Below, piece by piece: positions 50,274-58,861 of a stretch of 64,000 bases of DNA (positions are counted from its first letter, which is position 1; the number at the start of each line of letters is the position of its first letter). The notes under the pieces are model-generated. The model worked only from the letters and a program-made list of their open reading frames with translations. It had not been told where the DNA came from and ran no database searches. The stretch covers positions 1,736,001 to 1,800,000 of the forward strand of contig JAWKPL010000001.1 in assembly GCA_041390685.1 (NCBI GenBank), in the 5' to 3' direction. Source of the DNA: JAIBBD01 sp041390685 (lineage in GTDB: Bacteria; Chloroflexota; Dehalococcoidia; UBA2979). The position numbers and the translations under genes were made by a program.

Positions 50274-51784
50274 GGCCCGTGGGGACAGCCTACAACCTCA
50301 CCCGCGAGAGCATCGGGCGGCGGGCCGCGTCGCCCGAGTTCGCCGATCGCGCGGCGCTCACCTTCGTCGAGGCCGACATGATTCGCTCGTGGACGTATGA
50401 AGAAGCGTGGCGGGAGATCGAGGGACGCGCGTGCGGCTTCGCGGCGCGCGGCTTCGCGGCCGGCGAGCGGGTGATCATTCGCCTTCCGCATTCCGCCGAG
50501 TACGCGTTCGCGTTCTTCGGCGCCAACCTTGCTGGCCTGGTTCCTGTCCCCGCGTCGCCACAACTGACAGACGCGGAGGTCCGGTTCCTCATTGAGGATT
50601 CAGGTGCGACGGGGATCGTGGCGCGTTCGCAGGATGCAGCGTATGAGGGCGTGAGAACCGTCGATGAAGCGAGGCTGTCCAGCGTCGGAGCAGTCCAGTC
50701 ACTGCCGGGCACCAGCGCCGAGGATCCTGCGTACCTGATCTACACGTCCGGGACCACGGCCCGTCCGAAGGGTGTCCTGCACGCGCAGCGGGTGCTCCGC
50801 GGGCGCGCATTCATGCTCGGCGGGGCCTGGGAAGACCTTCGTCCGTCCGACGTAGTGATGCACGCCGGGGCGTTGAACTGGTCGTACACGATGGGGGTCG
50901 GGCTGATGGACCCCTGGACTGTCGGGGCACACGCGGTCCTCGTGGCATCTGGCACGGAACCCGCGAGCTGGCCACGGCTTATCGAGACTCATGCCGTGTC
51001 GGTGTTCGTTGCGGTGCCGACGGTATACCGCCAGATGCTCAAGTACGGACGCCCGGAGGATCGAGATCTGTCGTGCCTGCGTTTTGGACTCTGTGCGGGT
51101 GAGGCACTGCCACCAGACACCGCGTCCGCATGGCGGTCGCGGGTCGGCACCGACCTATTCGAAGCCCTTGGTATGACTGAATGCAGCACGTACGTATCGT
51201 CGGGCCCCGCAGTGCCCGTTCGGTCGGGGTCTCCGGGCAAGCCGCAGCCGGGACGCACCGTTGCGGTGCTGCCGGAGTCCGGGGACGAACCGCTGCCGGC
51301 TGGAGAGGTTGGCCTGCTGGCCGTGCACCGGTCCGACCCCGGACTGATGCTGGGGTACTGGCGGCGCCCGGAGGAGGAGCGCGCCGTGCTTCGGGGAGAG
51401 TGGTTCGTTGGAGGCGACCGCGCTTCGCTCGACGAGGATGGCTACGTGTGGTTCCACGGCCGGGCGGACGACGTGATCAAGTCGTTCGGGTATCGCCTCT
51501 CACCCGTGGAGATCGAGGCAGCTCTCGCATCTCTTCCGGGAGTGGCCGACGTCGCGGTGATAGGCGTGCCCGTCGACGCCGACAAGACCCTGGTGACGGC
51601 TTGCGTCGTCGCGGAAGCTGGTTCCGATGTGTCCGAGTCTGCGATGTCCGCCCACGCGGCGCTGCATCTTGCGGAGTACAAGCGGCCTCACCAATACCGG
51701 TTCCTGGCCAGCCTGCCCCGCACCGGAAACGGCAAACTGCGGCGCGCCGAACTCCTGCACCTCGTCAGTCAGGGGCTGCAGTAG
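50270..51784 (+). CDS. AMP-forming acyl-CoA synthetase (benzoate-CoA ligase-like)
   Basis: A 504-residue adenylate-forming enzyme. Core motifs are YLIYTSGTTARPKGVLHAQR (phosphate loop), LFEALGMTECSTYVSS (A5), GEWFVGGDRASLDEDGYVWF (A7) and RADDVIKSFGYRLSP (A8), ending with RTGNGKLRRAEL (catalytic Lys in A10). The short length and the HAGALNWSYTMGVGL segment resemble benzoate/aryl- or medium-chain-CoA ligases, which convert the acid, ATP and CoA to the thioester. Coupled through ATGA to the clpS-like gene, an unusual partnership. The 3' end overlaps the converging nhaA gene by 20 bases. Confidence 0.9.
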   Translation: MRPVGTAYNLTRESIGRRAASPEFADRAALTFVEADMIRSWTYEEAWREIEGRACGFAARGFAAGERVIIRLPHSAEYAFAFFGANLAGLVPVPASPQLTDAEVRFLIEDSGATGIVARSQDAAYEGVRTVDEARLSSVGAVQSLPGTSAEDPAYLIYTSGTTARPKGVLHAQRVLRGRAFMLGGAWEDLRPSDVVMHAGALNWSYTMGVGLMDPWTVGAHAVLVASGTEPASWPRLIETHAVSVFVAVPTVYRQMLKYGRPEDRDLSCLRFGLCAGEALPPDTASAWRSRVGTDLFEALGMTECSTYVSSGPAVPVRSGSPGKPQPGRTVAVLPESGDEPLPAGEVGLLAVHRSDPGLMLGYWRRPEEERAVLRGEWFVGGDRASLDEDGYVWFHGRADDVIKSFGYRLSPVEIEAALASLPGVADVAVIGVPVDADKTLVTACVVAEAGSDVSESAMSAHAALHLAEYKRPHQYRFLASLPRTGNGKLRRAELLHLVSQGLQ

Positions 51785-53123
51785 GGGGAGGGACGGTGGT
51801 CCTTCGGAGCAGCAGATAGCCCACGATCGCACTCACGAACGATCCGGCCAGGATGCCTACCTTCCCGTACGTGAGCAGATCCTCGTCCGTGTACGCGAGC
51901 TCCGCGACGAACAGCGCGACGGTGAAGCCGATTCCTGCGATTGCCCCGATGCCGAGCACCCCGAGCCAACGAGTACCGCTGGGGAGTTGTGCACCCAGCC
52001 TGACCGCGACCCACGATCCGATCACGATCCCAAGCGGCTTCCCGAGCAGCAGTCCGAGCGCGACGCCCCACGTGAGCCGTTCGCTGGTCGCGGAGGCGAG
52101 TGTATCTCCTCTGAGGTCGACTCCGGCGTTCGCCAAGGCGAAGATCGGCACGATGAGGAACGCGACCCAGTAGTTCAGGCCGTGCTCGAGCCTGAACAGA
52201 GGGGCGACGGCGTCCTCGGCCAGTTTGCGCAGGCGCAGCACAGCGTCCGAGTGGAAATGGCGCTCTGATTCGCGGTCGTGCGCGCCACTCTCAGCATCAA
52301 GCGACTGGACGAACGCCCCGGCCTCCTGGCGCAAACGGTCGAGCGGATATCGCGATCGGATGGGTGTGAGGACGCCGAGTGCGACGCCCACGGTGGTCGG
52401 GTGGACGCCGGACTTCACCACGGCCGCCCAGATCAAGACTCCCGCGAACATGTACACCGATAGCTCGCGGATCCCCGCGCGGTTCATCAGGAACACTCCG
52501 CCGAGTAGCAGGAGCCCGAGCGCCAGCGGGCCGAAGGCGATGGAGTCGCTGTAGACGATGGCGATCACCGCGACAGCCCCGAGGTCGTCGAAGATCGCGA
52601 GCGCGAGGAGCAAGACCTTCAGGCCGACGGGTACGCGGGGACCAAGCAACGCCGCGACCCCGAGTGCGAAGGCGATGTCGGTCGCCATCGGAATGCCCCA
52701 TCCGTGGCTTCCAGCAGAGCCCCCCACGATCACCAGGAAGATCAGCACTGGGACGACCATGCCACCGAGGGCCGCGGCGAGCGGGACCACGGCCTGGCGG
52801 ACTGAGCTGATCTCACCGACGAGCAGTTCGCGCTTGATCTCCATTCCGACGAGGAAGAAGAACAAGACCATGAGCACGTCGTTGACCCAGAAATGCACCG
52901 ACTCGTCGATGGTATAAAAGCCGAGGTCGACGACGACGTGGTGGTGGAGCAGATCCTGGTACGCATCGGACCAGGGCGAGTTTGCCCAGGCGAGTGCCAC
53001 GACGGTGGCCGCCACGAGGACGATGCCACCCGCGGCCTCGGTCGCCGTGAACTCCTGGAGCGGCTGAACGAGGCGGCTCAGCATCGCCGGTGGTGGCGCG
53101 GTGGGTTGTCGATGTTCGTGCAT
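51765..53123 (-). CDS. nhaA: Na+/H+ antiporter NhaA
   Basis: A 452-residue antiporter with about twelve membrane helices, exchanging Na+ or Li+ for protons. Signature parts are LQEFTATEAAGGIVLVAATV, VLFFFLVGMEIKRELLVGEI (helix III) and the transport-site pair in ALAIFDDLGAVAVIAI (DD). The GWGIPMATDIAFALGVAALL segment and the C-terminal GIGFTVALFVAELAY also match. A soluble loop of about 45 acidic residues (residues about 280-325) is an insertion. I use ATG 53123; MLSRL at 53084 is an alternative that fits the family N-terminus better. It starts only 26 bases from the divergent clpS-like gene. Confidence 0.93.
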   Translation of the reverse strand: MHEHRQPTAPPPAMLSRLVQPLQEFTATEAAGGIVLVAATVVALAWANSPWSDAYQDLLHHHVVVDLGFYTIDESVHFWVNDVLMVLFFFLVGMEIKRELLVGEISSVRQAVVPLAAALGGMVVPVLIFLVIVGGSAGSHGWGIPMATDIAFALGVAALLGPRVPVGLKVLLLALAIFDDLGAVAVIAIVYSDSIAFGPLALGLLLLGGVFLMNRAGIRELSVYMFAGVLIWAAVVKSGVHPTTVGVALGVLTPIRSRYPLDRLRQEAGAFVQSLDAESGAHDRESERHFHSDAVLRLRKLAEDAVAPLFRLEHGLNYWVAFLIVPIFALANAGVDLRGDTLASATSERLTWGVALGLLLGKPLGIVIGSWVAVRLGAQLPSGTRWLGVLGIGAIAGIGFTVALFVAELAYTDEDLLTYGKVGILAGSFVSAIVGYLLLRRTTVPPPTAAPD

Positions 53124-53149
53124 CGCAGTGGAACGTATCAAGGAAGAGC

Positions 53150-53485
53150 ATGGTTCGTCGACTGAGCGGGTCCATCCAATCAACGAACGAGGTTGCCCCT
53201 GAGGCTCCTGTCAGTCCTGTCGATGTCCCCGACGGGCTTCGTGAGCGGCTGCCGCCGTACCGCGTGATCCTGCATAACGACGACGTGAACGAGATGGGCC
53301 ATGTGGTCACAGCTTTGCTCGCGAGCGTTCCCGAGCTCTCCCCCGAGCGCGCCGTGGATATCATGTTGCAGGCTCACCGGTTCGGGCAGGCGACCGTGAT
53401 TTCGTGCCCACTGGAGCGGGCTGAACTCTATCGAGATCGTCTCGAATCGCAGGGACTCACCTGCACGATCGAGCGTGCTCGATGA
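53150..53485 (+). CDS. clpS: ClpS-like adaptor, canonical type
   Basis: A 111-residue ClpS family protein. It has an unstructured N-terminus, then PPYRVILHNDDVNEMGHVVT with the NDD motif, and the helix SPERAVDIMLQAHRFGQATV in which the expected His (AHRFG) is present. The C-terminal part LERAELYRDRLESQGLTCTI is the usual final strand. It is the second ClpS-like gene within 3.2 kb and the more standard of the two. The start is ATG 53150, after AGGAAGAG. Confidence 0.85.
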   Translation: MVRRLSGSIQSTNEVAPEAPVSPVDVPDGLRERLPPYRVILHNDDVNEMGHVVTALLASVPELSPERAVDIMLQAHRFGQATVISCPLERAELYRDRLESQGLTCTIERAR

Positions 53486-53492
53486 CGGCGGG

Positions 53493-54005
53493 CTATCGTC
53501 CGCGGCGCAGGGGCGGGAGACCCGCAGCTGCGCGGTGTTCGGCGGCAGCGCGCCACAGGCGCGGGTCGATGGCGAGCAGGCGTCCGACCGCAGCCGTGGT
53601 GGTCCCGAGTACGCGGGCGGCGTCGCTCAACCGCCACCCCTGCTCCTCGATTACGTCAAAGAGCACGGCGAGCGCAACGAGGTCGGCGGGCCGCAGTCGT
53701 CCAGGCGGGTCCGCCAGCAGTCCATACAACGCCGCCTTCTCCGCTGGCGCCGTCTCTTCGGTGCTGGCACGCAACCCGAGCGCGATCGTCAGCCGCAGGC
53801 GTCGTAGGGCTCGGCTGCGGTTTTCGTGCTGCGAGCGCGATTCGACGGCTTCGGCCTGCAGGCCCGACGGTAGATGTCTGAGGCGAACCGCCGAGTCCGT
53901 GCGGTTTCGCTTCTGACCGCCCGGACCGCTGGCGCGGTAGCGGTCAAACGCGCATTGAGCGAGGAGAGTGGGGTCATCCAGCTCCAGATACTCACGCCAG
54001 CTCAC
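53493..54005 (-). CDS. GGQ-domain release-factor-like protein
   Basis: A 170-residue protein with a class I release-factor GGQ domain: CAFDRYRASGPGGQKRNRTD (GGQ at about 29-31), which hydrolyses peptidyl-tRNA on the ribosome. There is no codon-recognition domain, as in stalled-ribosome rescue factors (ArfB/RF-H-like). The C-terminal half (PGRLRPADLVALAVLFDVIE and WRLSDAARVLGTTTAAVGRL) looks like a helix-turn-helix and is not part of ArfB. Likely a rescue or editing hydrolase; the tail may bind RNA. It converges with the second clpS-like gene. Confidence 0.82.
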   Translation of the reverse strand: MSWREYLELDDPTLLAQCAFDRYRASGPGGQKRNRTDSAVRLRHLPSGLQAEAVESRSQHENRSRALRRLRLTIALGLRASTEETAPAEKAALYGLLADPPGRLRPADLVALAVLFDVIEEQGWRLSDAARVLGTTTAAVGRLLAIDPRLWRAAAEHRAAAGLPPLRRGR

Positions 54006-54099
54006 GTCTTCACGGTAGCATGGCGCCGGGATGACTTTCGCTGGCCGTGGGCGCCGCCTATTCTGGTGCCGTCACGTGACCTGGACATCGAGGTGACCG

Positions 54100-55155
54100 A
54101 TGTATCGAGCGCAGATTGTCGGAGCGACCGGGTACGGCGGCCTGGGGATCCTGGAGCTGCTCCTCCAGCATCCTGAGTTCGAGGTGGCCTCGCTGGTCGC
54201 GCGCGATGACGCGGGACGGCGCATCGACGAGGTGTACGCGCACCTCTCGGGTCGATGCTCGCTGACGGTGCAGGCCCCCGACAGTGCGGGCATCGGCGAA
54301 GACTGCGATGTGGTGATCTTCGCGACGCCCGACCGTGTTTCCATGGCGTACGCGGCGCAACTGGCGTCAGCCGGGCGCCGCTTCATCGACTACTCCGGCG
54401 ACTTTCGCTTCGGGTCGACGGGGCAGTATGCCGAATACGCGGCGGCGCACCCGTCGATTGCCGACCCGGGGCACGGCGCGGCGGACCTCCTCGATCGCGC
54501 CGCCTACGGGATCCCGGAGTTGTTTGGGAGCCGCGTCGCCAACGCCGACATCGTCGGGAATCCCGGGTGCTTCGCCGCGGGGATGCTCATCGGGCTGGCG
54601 CCTCTCTTTGCCGACCGCCTCGTCGATCGGAACGAGGTGATCGTGGACGCGCTCACCGGATCGTCGGGCGCGGGAAAGAAGCCCGCGCCCCTACAGCACT
54701 TCTCGCACCTCAATGACAACGTGGTGCCCTACCGTGTGTTCGCGCACCAGCACGTCACCGAGACATCGCAGACGCTCGGGGCGCTGTCAGGTGAGCCGGC
54801 GACGGTGCATTTCGTACCGCACCTCCTCGGTATGACGCGTGGCATCCTGAGCACGATGCACGTCGTACTGGCGCGTCCGGCGACGAAGGAAGCGCTCCTC
54901 GACCGCTACCGGGAGTACTACGACGGGCAGCCGTTCGTGCGTGTCCTGCCGACTCCGCCGACGCTGAAGGGGACGGCCGGCTCGAACTACTGCGACATTT
55001 CGGTCGAGGTGTCAGCGGACGGGCGGCGCGCGGTCGTCATGTCTTCGATTGACAACCTGCTTAAGGGGCAAAGCGGGACGGCGATGCAGAACATCAACCT
55101 CATGTTCGGTCTCGACCCACGGATGGGGCTCGACCGGCCGCCACTCTACCCGTAG
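54100..55155 (+). CDS. argC: N-acetyl-gamma-glutamyl-phosphate reductase
   Basis: A 351-residue arginine-biosynthesis enzyme that reduces N-acetyl-gamma-glutamyl phosphate to the semialdehyde with NADPH. It opens MYRAQIVGATGYGGLGILEL; the catalytic Cys 157 is in IVGNPGCFAAGMLIGLAPL. Further landmarks are TGSSGAGKKPAPLQHFSHLN and FVPHLLGMTRGILST. The C-terminal IDNLLKGQSGTAMQNINLMF is highly conserved. No other arg genes are adjacent. It is well separated from the rescue-factor gene, with which it is divergent. Confidence 0.95.
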   Translation: MYRAQIVGATGYGGLGILELLLQHPEFEVASLVARDDAGRRIDEVYAHLSGRCSLTVQAPDSAGIGEDCDVVIFATPDRVSMAYAAQLASAGRRFIDYSGDFRFGSTGQYAEYAAAHPSIADPGHGAADLLDRAAYGIPELFGSRVANADIVGNPGCFAAGMLIGLAPLFADRLVDRNEVIVDALTGSSGAGKKPAPLQHFSHLNDNVVPYRVFAHQHVTETSQTLGALSGEPATVHFVPHLLGMTRGILSTMHVVLARPATKEALLDRYREYYDGQPFVRVLPTPPTLKGTAGSNYCDISVEVSADGRRAVVMSSIDNLLKGQSGTAMQNINLMFGLDPRMGLDRPPLYP

Positions 55156-55179
55156 CGCGGCGGTCGCCTGGCAGGCCGT

Positions 55180-55797
55180 CTACCCGGCGGATGCCACCAG
55201 GTCCCACAGGGATTCGGCGAGGAACGGCCCGGGTGCGAACTGGTTGTTGCTCGTTGTGAGGAGCGACAGCAGTACGGACCACACGATGAAGCCGACGAGG
55301 TTCGCGAAGATGACCTCTCCGCCTCGCACGCCCGTGACGCGTTCGACCGCGGCCTGCGTGAAGAGCACGCACCCGACGATGGCGAAGAGACCGATCCCGA
55401 ACGAGATGACGGGCACCGCCATCAGGATGCCGAGTCCGAGAGGAGCCGCTGCAAGTCCGGCGGCTCGCAGAAGCGGCTCGATCGGCACGATGGTTCCAGC
55501 GAAGCGTTGCATCAGTGCAACGACGATCAGGAGCCACACGCCCCACAGTCCGAGAGAAGCGATGGAGCCGAAGAGGACGCTCTTCACGAAGACGGAGTCG
55601 CTTTCGCGCACGTCGCCGAGGCCGCTGAGCAGCCACCAGAGCCAGCCGCCCAACCCCAGGAGAAGGGTCGCTCCGACGGCGACACTGAGGCTTGCGACCG
55701 TGGACCGGCCGTCTTTCGCGGCCTCGTCCAGAACGTCGAGGTCGAACCTGGCGAGCCGGCGGAGGCGGCTAAGCGTGACGTTAAGCTGACCGGGCAG
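55180..55797 (-). CDS. Yip1-domain-like membrane protein (CTG start proposed)
   Basis: A membrane protein with about five helices, including FLVxxVA-type helices such as SVLFGSIASLGLWGVWLLIV and GLGILMAVPVISFGIGLFAI. The N-terminal cytoplasmic segment LSRLRRLARFDLDVLDEAAK resembles that of Yip1-type proteins. No ATG, GTG or TTG opens the frame upstream of the TTG at 55653, which would cut off that segment and half a helix. CTG at 55797 with an AAAGG site nine bases earlier would give a 205-residue protein, and it lies 48 bases after the rsmG stop. The start is thus a guess. Confidence 0.55.
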   Translation of the reverse strand: MPGQLNVTLSRLRRLARFDLDVLDEAAKDGRSTVASLSVAVGATLLLGLGGWLWWLLSGLGDVRESDSVFVKSVLFGSIASLGLWGVWLLIVVALMQRFAGTIVPIEPLLRAAGLAAAPLGLGILMAVPVISFGIGLFAIVGCVLFTQAAVERVTGVRGGEVIFANLVGFIVWSVLLSLLTTSNNQFAPGPFLAESLWDLVASAG

Positions 55798-55845
55798 TTG
55801 AGCGGACCTTTCGCGGAGTTCGGTGATTCTAAACCAGCGAGCGGC

Positions 55846-56595
55846 TTAACGCAGGGGCCGTTTCGCCGGGATGCCGGGCCGCCTGGGGAAGCGATCGTCC
55901 AGCGGTCCGACCCGTCGCGCGATCAAGACCTGCTGGGCCGCTGCCCCAGGCGATAGCGACAGTCGCAAAGGTGGCTCCGAGACGGCGCCGAGCGCGGCCA
56001 GCGCCGGTCCGGCGTCCGCGAGTTCCTCGATGGCGCGGCTACCCTTCGGGGCCGCGAGGACGCCTCCCTCTCGCAGCAGCGGAAGCGCGAACTCGACGAG
56101 GACTGGAAAGGCGGCCAGGGCGCGCACCACGACCAGGTCGAAGTAACCTCGGAGTGTAGGGCTGCGCCCCGCGTCTTCGGCCCTCGTTTGGAGGATGCGC
56201 ACCCGATCCAGGTGGAGCGCGTCGACCACCGCCTCCAGGAACCGGCAGCGTCGGCCGTTCGACTCGATGAGCGTGAGTTCGAGGGTGGGGTCGAGGATGC
56301 GCATCGGAAGGCCGGGAAAGCCCGCCCCTGTGCCGAGATCCGCGACGCGCGTCTCTCCCAGCTCCGGCAGTATGCCGGCCTGACGCAGGGTGACCAGGAG
56401 CGCGAGTGACTCGCCGAAGTGTCGTTGTTCGATGGTGGCTTGCTCCGTGATCGCGGTCAGGCCGGCGCGGTCTCTCCAGTCGAGCAGCATCTGAAGGTAC
56501 GTCTCGAACTGTCCGATGGCCGCCTCGGTGAGCTCGAGTCCGAGGCGAGAAGCCTCGGCACGAAGCGTTTCGAGGGGGGCGCGAGCGGTTGACAC
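55846..56595 (-). CDS. rsmG: 16S rRNA (guanine-N7) methyltransferase RsmG
   Basis: A 249-residue RsmG, methylating G527 of 16S rRNA at N7. The SAM-binding motif is VADLGTGAGFPGLPMRILDP; the substrate/C-terminal motif is DDRFPRRPGIPAKRPL, the RYPRRxGxPxKxPL hallmark of the family. It opens with a GTG at 56595. The MLLDWRDRAGLTAITEQATI segment is also family-specific. It is divergent from the GreA-like gene and upstream of the Yip1-like gene. Confidence 0.95.
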   Translation of the reverse strand: MSTARAPLETLRAEASRLGLELTEAAIGQFETYLQMLLDWRDRAGLTAITEQATIEQRHFGESLALLVTLRQAGILPELGETRVADLGTGAGFPGLPMRILDPTLELTLIESNGRRCRFLEAVVDALHLDRVRILQTRAEDAGRSPTLRGYFDLVVVRALAAFPVLVEFALPLLREGGVLAAPKGSRAIEELADAGPALAALGAVSEPPLRLSLSPGAAAQQVLIARRVGPLDDRFPRRPGIPAKRPLR

Positions 56596-56680
56596 GAAAG
56601 CCCGCCAATCTTCTAGACTGCTTGTAACACCACGATGCCCCTTGGCACACCTCAGACCTCAGAGCGGAGGGCCGCCCGAG

Positions 56681-57469
56681 ATGGCGGAAGCGATCACTAC
56701 GAGCGAAGCGGCGGCCCATTTCCTGAACAGCCTCGAACCTGAGAAGGCGCACGAGGAGCGCCCGCAGGTGGAGCACTTCGTGGAGAAGGTGGGACCCGAG
56801 CGGGCGATGGGGACGCTGAGCGGGGCAGACATTGACGGCTACGTGGTCTCCGAGCACGAGCGGGTTGGGAGCTCGTCGCACCTCGAGCCACTTCGCGGGT
56901 TTCTCGCATACTGCTCGCGGATGGCGTTCACGCACGAGAACCTCGTCCCGCACCTGGGACTGAGCGGGGGTGCGCGCGGTGATGCGGCGGTGGAAGAGCT
57001 CGGCGGTCAGGCGTACTACGTCACCATTGAGGGGCTGGCGTCGTTGGAGCGCGAGCTCGAGGAGCTGAAAGGCCGCAGGCCCGAGATCGCCGAGCAGTTG
57101 CGCGCCGCGATGGCGGACAAGGACTTTCGGGAGAACGCACCGCTGGACGCGGCGCGGGACGCGCAGGCGCACCTCGAGGCGCGCATCCGGGCGATCGAGG
57201 ACCAGCTCCGCCATGCCGTGATTATCGACCCGGACCAGAAGGCCGGCCGGGCGAATGTGGGATCCACAGTGCGCGTGATAAATCTCAAGATGAACCGGGA
57301 GCAGACGTTCCACCTCGTCAGTCCGAACGAGGTTGACCCGGCAAGCGGGAAGATCTCAGTTGAATCGCCGGTTGGGAAGGCCGTCATCAACCACGGTGCC
57401 GGCGATGAAGTGACGGTGATCGCGCCTTCCGGCGAGTTGCAGCTGCGCGTCCTCGAGGTGATCGGTTAG
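56681..57469 (+). CDS. greA: GreA-like transcript-cleavage factor with an extra N-terminal domain
   Basis: A 262-residue protein. Residues about 110-180 form the GreA coiled coil (YYVTIEGLASLERELEELKG) with the tip segment ADKDFRENAPLDAARDAQ. Its D148 and E151 correspond to the acidic pair that holds Mg in the RNA polymerase active site. Residues 190-262 are the FKBP-like C-terminal domain, ending GDEVTVIAPSGELQLRVLEV. The first 100 residues are extra: they form a small helical domain resembling the core-binding (SAM-like) domain of tyrosine recombinases. GreA normally has about 160 residues, so this is a fusion. Confidence 0.82.
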   Translation: MAEAITTSEAAAHFLNSLEPEKAHEERPQVEHFVEKVGPERAMGTLSGADIDGYVVSEHERVGSSSHLEPLRGFLAYCSRMAFTHENLVPHLGLSGGARGDAAVEELGGQAYYVTIEGLASLERELEELKGRRPEIAEQLRAAMADKDFRENAPLDAARDAQAHLEARIRAIEDQLRHAVIIDPDQKAGRANVGSTVRVINLKMNREQTFHLVSPNEVDPASGKISVESPVGKAVINHGAGDEVTVIAPSGELQLRVLEVIG

Positions 57470-57524
57470 GGACGACGTTCAGGAACGTAACGGCTCCCGT
57501 GGGGGGCCGGTCTATCCTCGATGG

Positions 57525-58139
57525 ATGGATCCTTCTCGGGCGATTTCGCGGGCACGGTTCCTGGCGCTGGTCGCGGGCGGCGCGGTCCTCGGATACGGCG
57601 GCGCTCGCATCTGGGGGCGGGCGATCAAGGGGTGGCGTTACAACACGGTCGAGCGGCCGGTACCGGCGTTCGATGCCTCGGAGTATCGCCTCGTCGTCGA
57701 CGGGCTCGTCGAGCGGCCGCTCACCTTCACGTACGACGAGTTGCGCGCGCTGCCCGGGGTGCGGCAGGTCAGTGACTTCCATTGTGTCGAGGGGTGGGGG
57801 GTTGACGACGTGCAGTGGGACGGCGTGCGACTGCAGACGCTGATCGACCTGGCCGGGCCGGCGGCCAACGCCAAGTACGTCACCTTCCACTCGATGGGCG
57901 GGGTGTACCGTGACTCGCTGTCGCTGCAGCAGGCGCGGCTCCCCGATGTCCTGGTGGCGTACGACATGGACGGCGAGCCACTGAAGGACGACCACGGACT
58001 GCCGCTGCGCCTCGTGATGCCTCGGATGTTCGGGTACAAGGGGCCGAAATGGCTCACGCGGATCGAGTTCCGGGACCTCCAGGACACGGGCTACTGGGAG
58101 GCCCGTGGCTGGCGCATCGACGCATGGATCAACGCCTGA
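57525..58139 (+). CDS. Molybdopterin-binding oxidoreductase (sulfite oxidase-like fold)
   Basis: A 204-residue protein of the oxidoreductase molybdopterin-binding family. An N-terminal hydrophobic segment (ALVAGGAVLGYGGARIW) is preceded by SRARFLA, a weak twin-arginine-like motif. The Mo-ligand Cys is in VSDFHCVEGWGVDDVQWDGV. Further family parts are FHSMGGVYRDSL, and PLRLVMPRMFGYKGPKWLTR near the C-terminus. Substrate may be sulfoxide or sulfite-like, as in MsrP (YedY), not determined. Followed by an overlapping cytochrome b gene, suggesting an electron transfer unit. Confidence 0.87.
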   Translation: MDPSRAISRARFLALVAGGAVLGYGGARIWGRAIKGWRYNTVERPVPAFDASEYRLVVDGLVERPLTFTYDELRALPGVRQVSDFHCVEGWGVDDVQWDGVRLQTLIDLAGPAANAKYVTFHSMGGVYRDSLSLQQARLPDVLVAYDMDGEPLKDDHGLPLRLVMPRMFGYKGPKWLTRIEFRDLQDTGYWEARGWRIDAWINA

Positions 58140-58846
58140 GCGGGGTGGATTCCGCCTCGCAAGGGGTGTCGCTGGTGCGGCGCTTCGGGCTGGCGACGCG
58201 GCTCGTGCACTGGGGCCTCGCAGTTCCGTTCGTGTTGCTCCTGCTCACCGGTCTGACGAACTACTGGCCGGAGTTGAAGGCGATCCACCTCGGCGGAGCG
58301 CGACTGCTCGCGTGGCTGCACGTTGTGCTGGGGTTCGCGATGGTCGGGGTCGCTGTGGCCCTAGGTGCCGGCGCGCTGGCGCGGCGCGATACACGCCGGG
58401 ACGCGCGCGAGGTCGCGCGGGTGGGCATGGACGACTACCTGTGGCTGCAACACCAGGGGCTGAGACTGGCCGGCGAGGCCTCGAATCCTCCGCGCGTGGG
58501 GAAGTTCAACGCGGGGCAGAAGCTGAACGCACTGGCCTCGGCGGGCGTGACGGCGGGGCTGCTGGGGACGGGGACCGTCCTCGGGGTGAACTACGTGAGC
58601 AAGACGGTGTTCTCTGTGGGGCTGGTGGAGCCGGTGTTCCGGTGGCATACAGCGCTGGCGCTGCTCTTCGTGCCGGTACTGCTGGGGCACGTGTACCTCG
58701 CGGTCGTGCATCCTTCGACGCGGGAGTCGCTGCGGGGGATGACCCGAGGGATGGTGCGGCGAGAGTGGGCTCGACGGCACCACCCATCGTGGGTGTCCGA
58801 CCTCGAGCGGGAGGAGGGAGCGGGTACGCCTCGCGGGTCGCGTTGA
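58124..58846 (+). CDS. Cytochrome b561-type membrane subunit
   Basis: A 240-residue membrane protein with about four to five helices and histidines placed for two b hemes: ATRLVHWGLAVPFVLLLLTG, RLLAWLHVVLGFAMVG and FRWHTALALLFVPVLLGHVY. It belongs to the formate dehydrogenase gamma/cytochrome b561 type. The start is ATG 58124, overlapping the end of the molybdo-oxidoreductase gene by 16 bases. It probably carries electrons between quinone and that protein, like MsrQ for MsrP, although it is not of the MsrQ family by eye. Confidence 0.83.
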   Translation: MDQRLSGVDSASQGVSLVRRFGLATRLVHWGLAVPFVLLLLTGLTNYWPELKAIHLGGARLLAWLHVVLGFAMVGVAVALGAGALARRDTRRDAREVARVGMDDYLWLQHQGLRLAGEASNPPRVGKFNAGQKLNALASAGVTAGLLGTGTVLGVNYVSKTVFSVGLVEPVFRWHTALALLFVPVLLGHVYLAVVHPSTRESLRGMTRGMVRREWARRHHPSWVSDLEREEGAGTPRGSR

Positions 58847-58861
58847 TCGCCGCGGGGGGCG

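Noticed and set aside
53084..53183. Extended N-terminus for NhaA beyond residue 1
   Set aside because: The extension is antisense to the clpS-like gene and lacks homology; the family begins near MLSRLVQPLQEF or shortly before.
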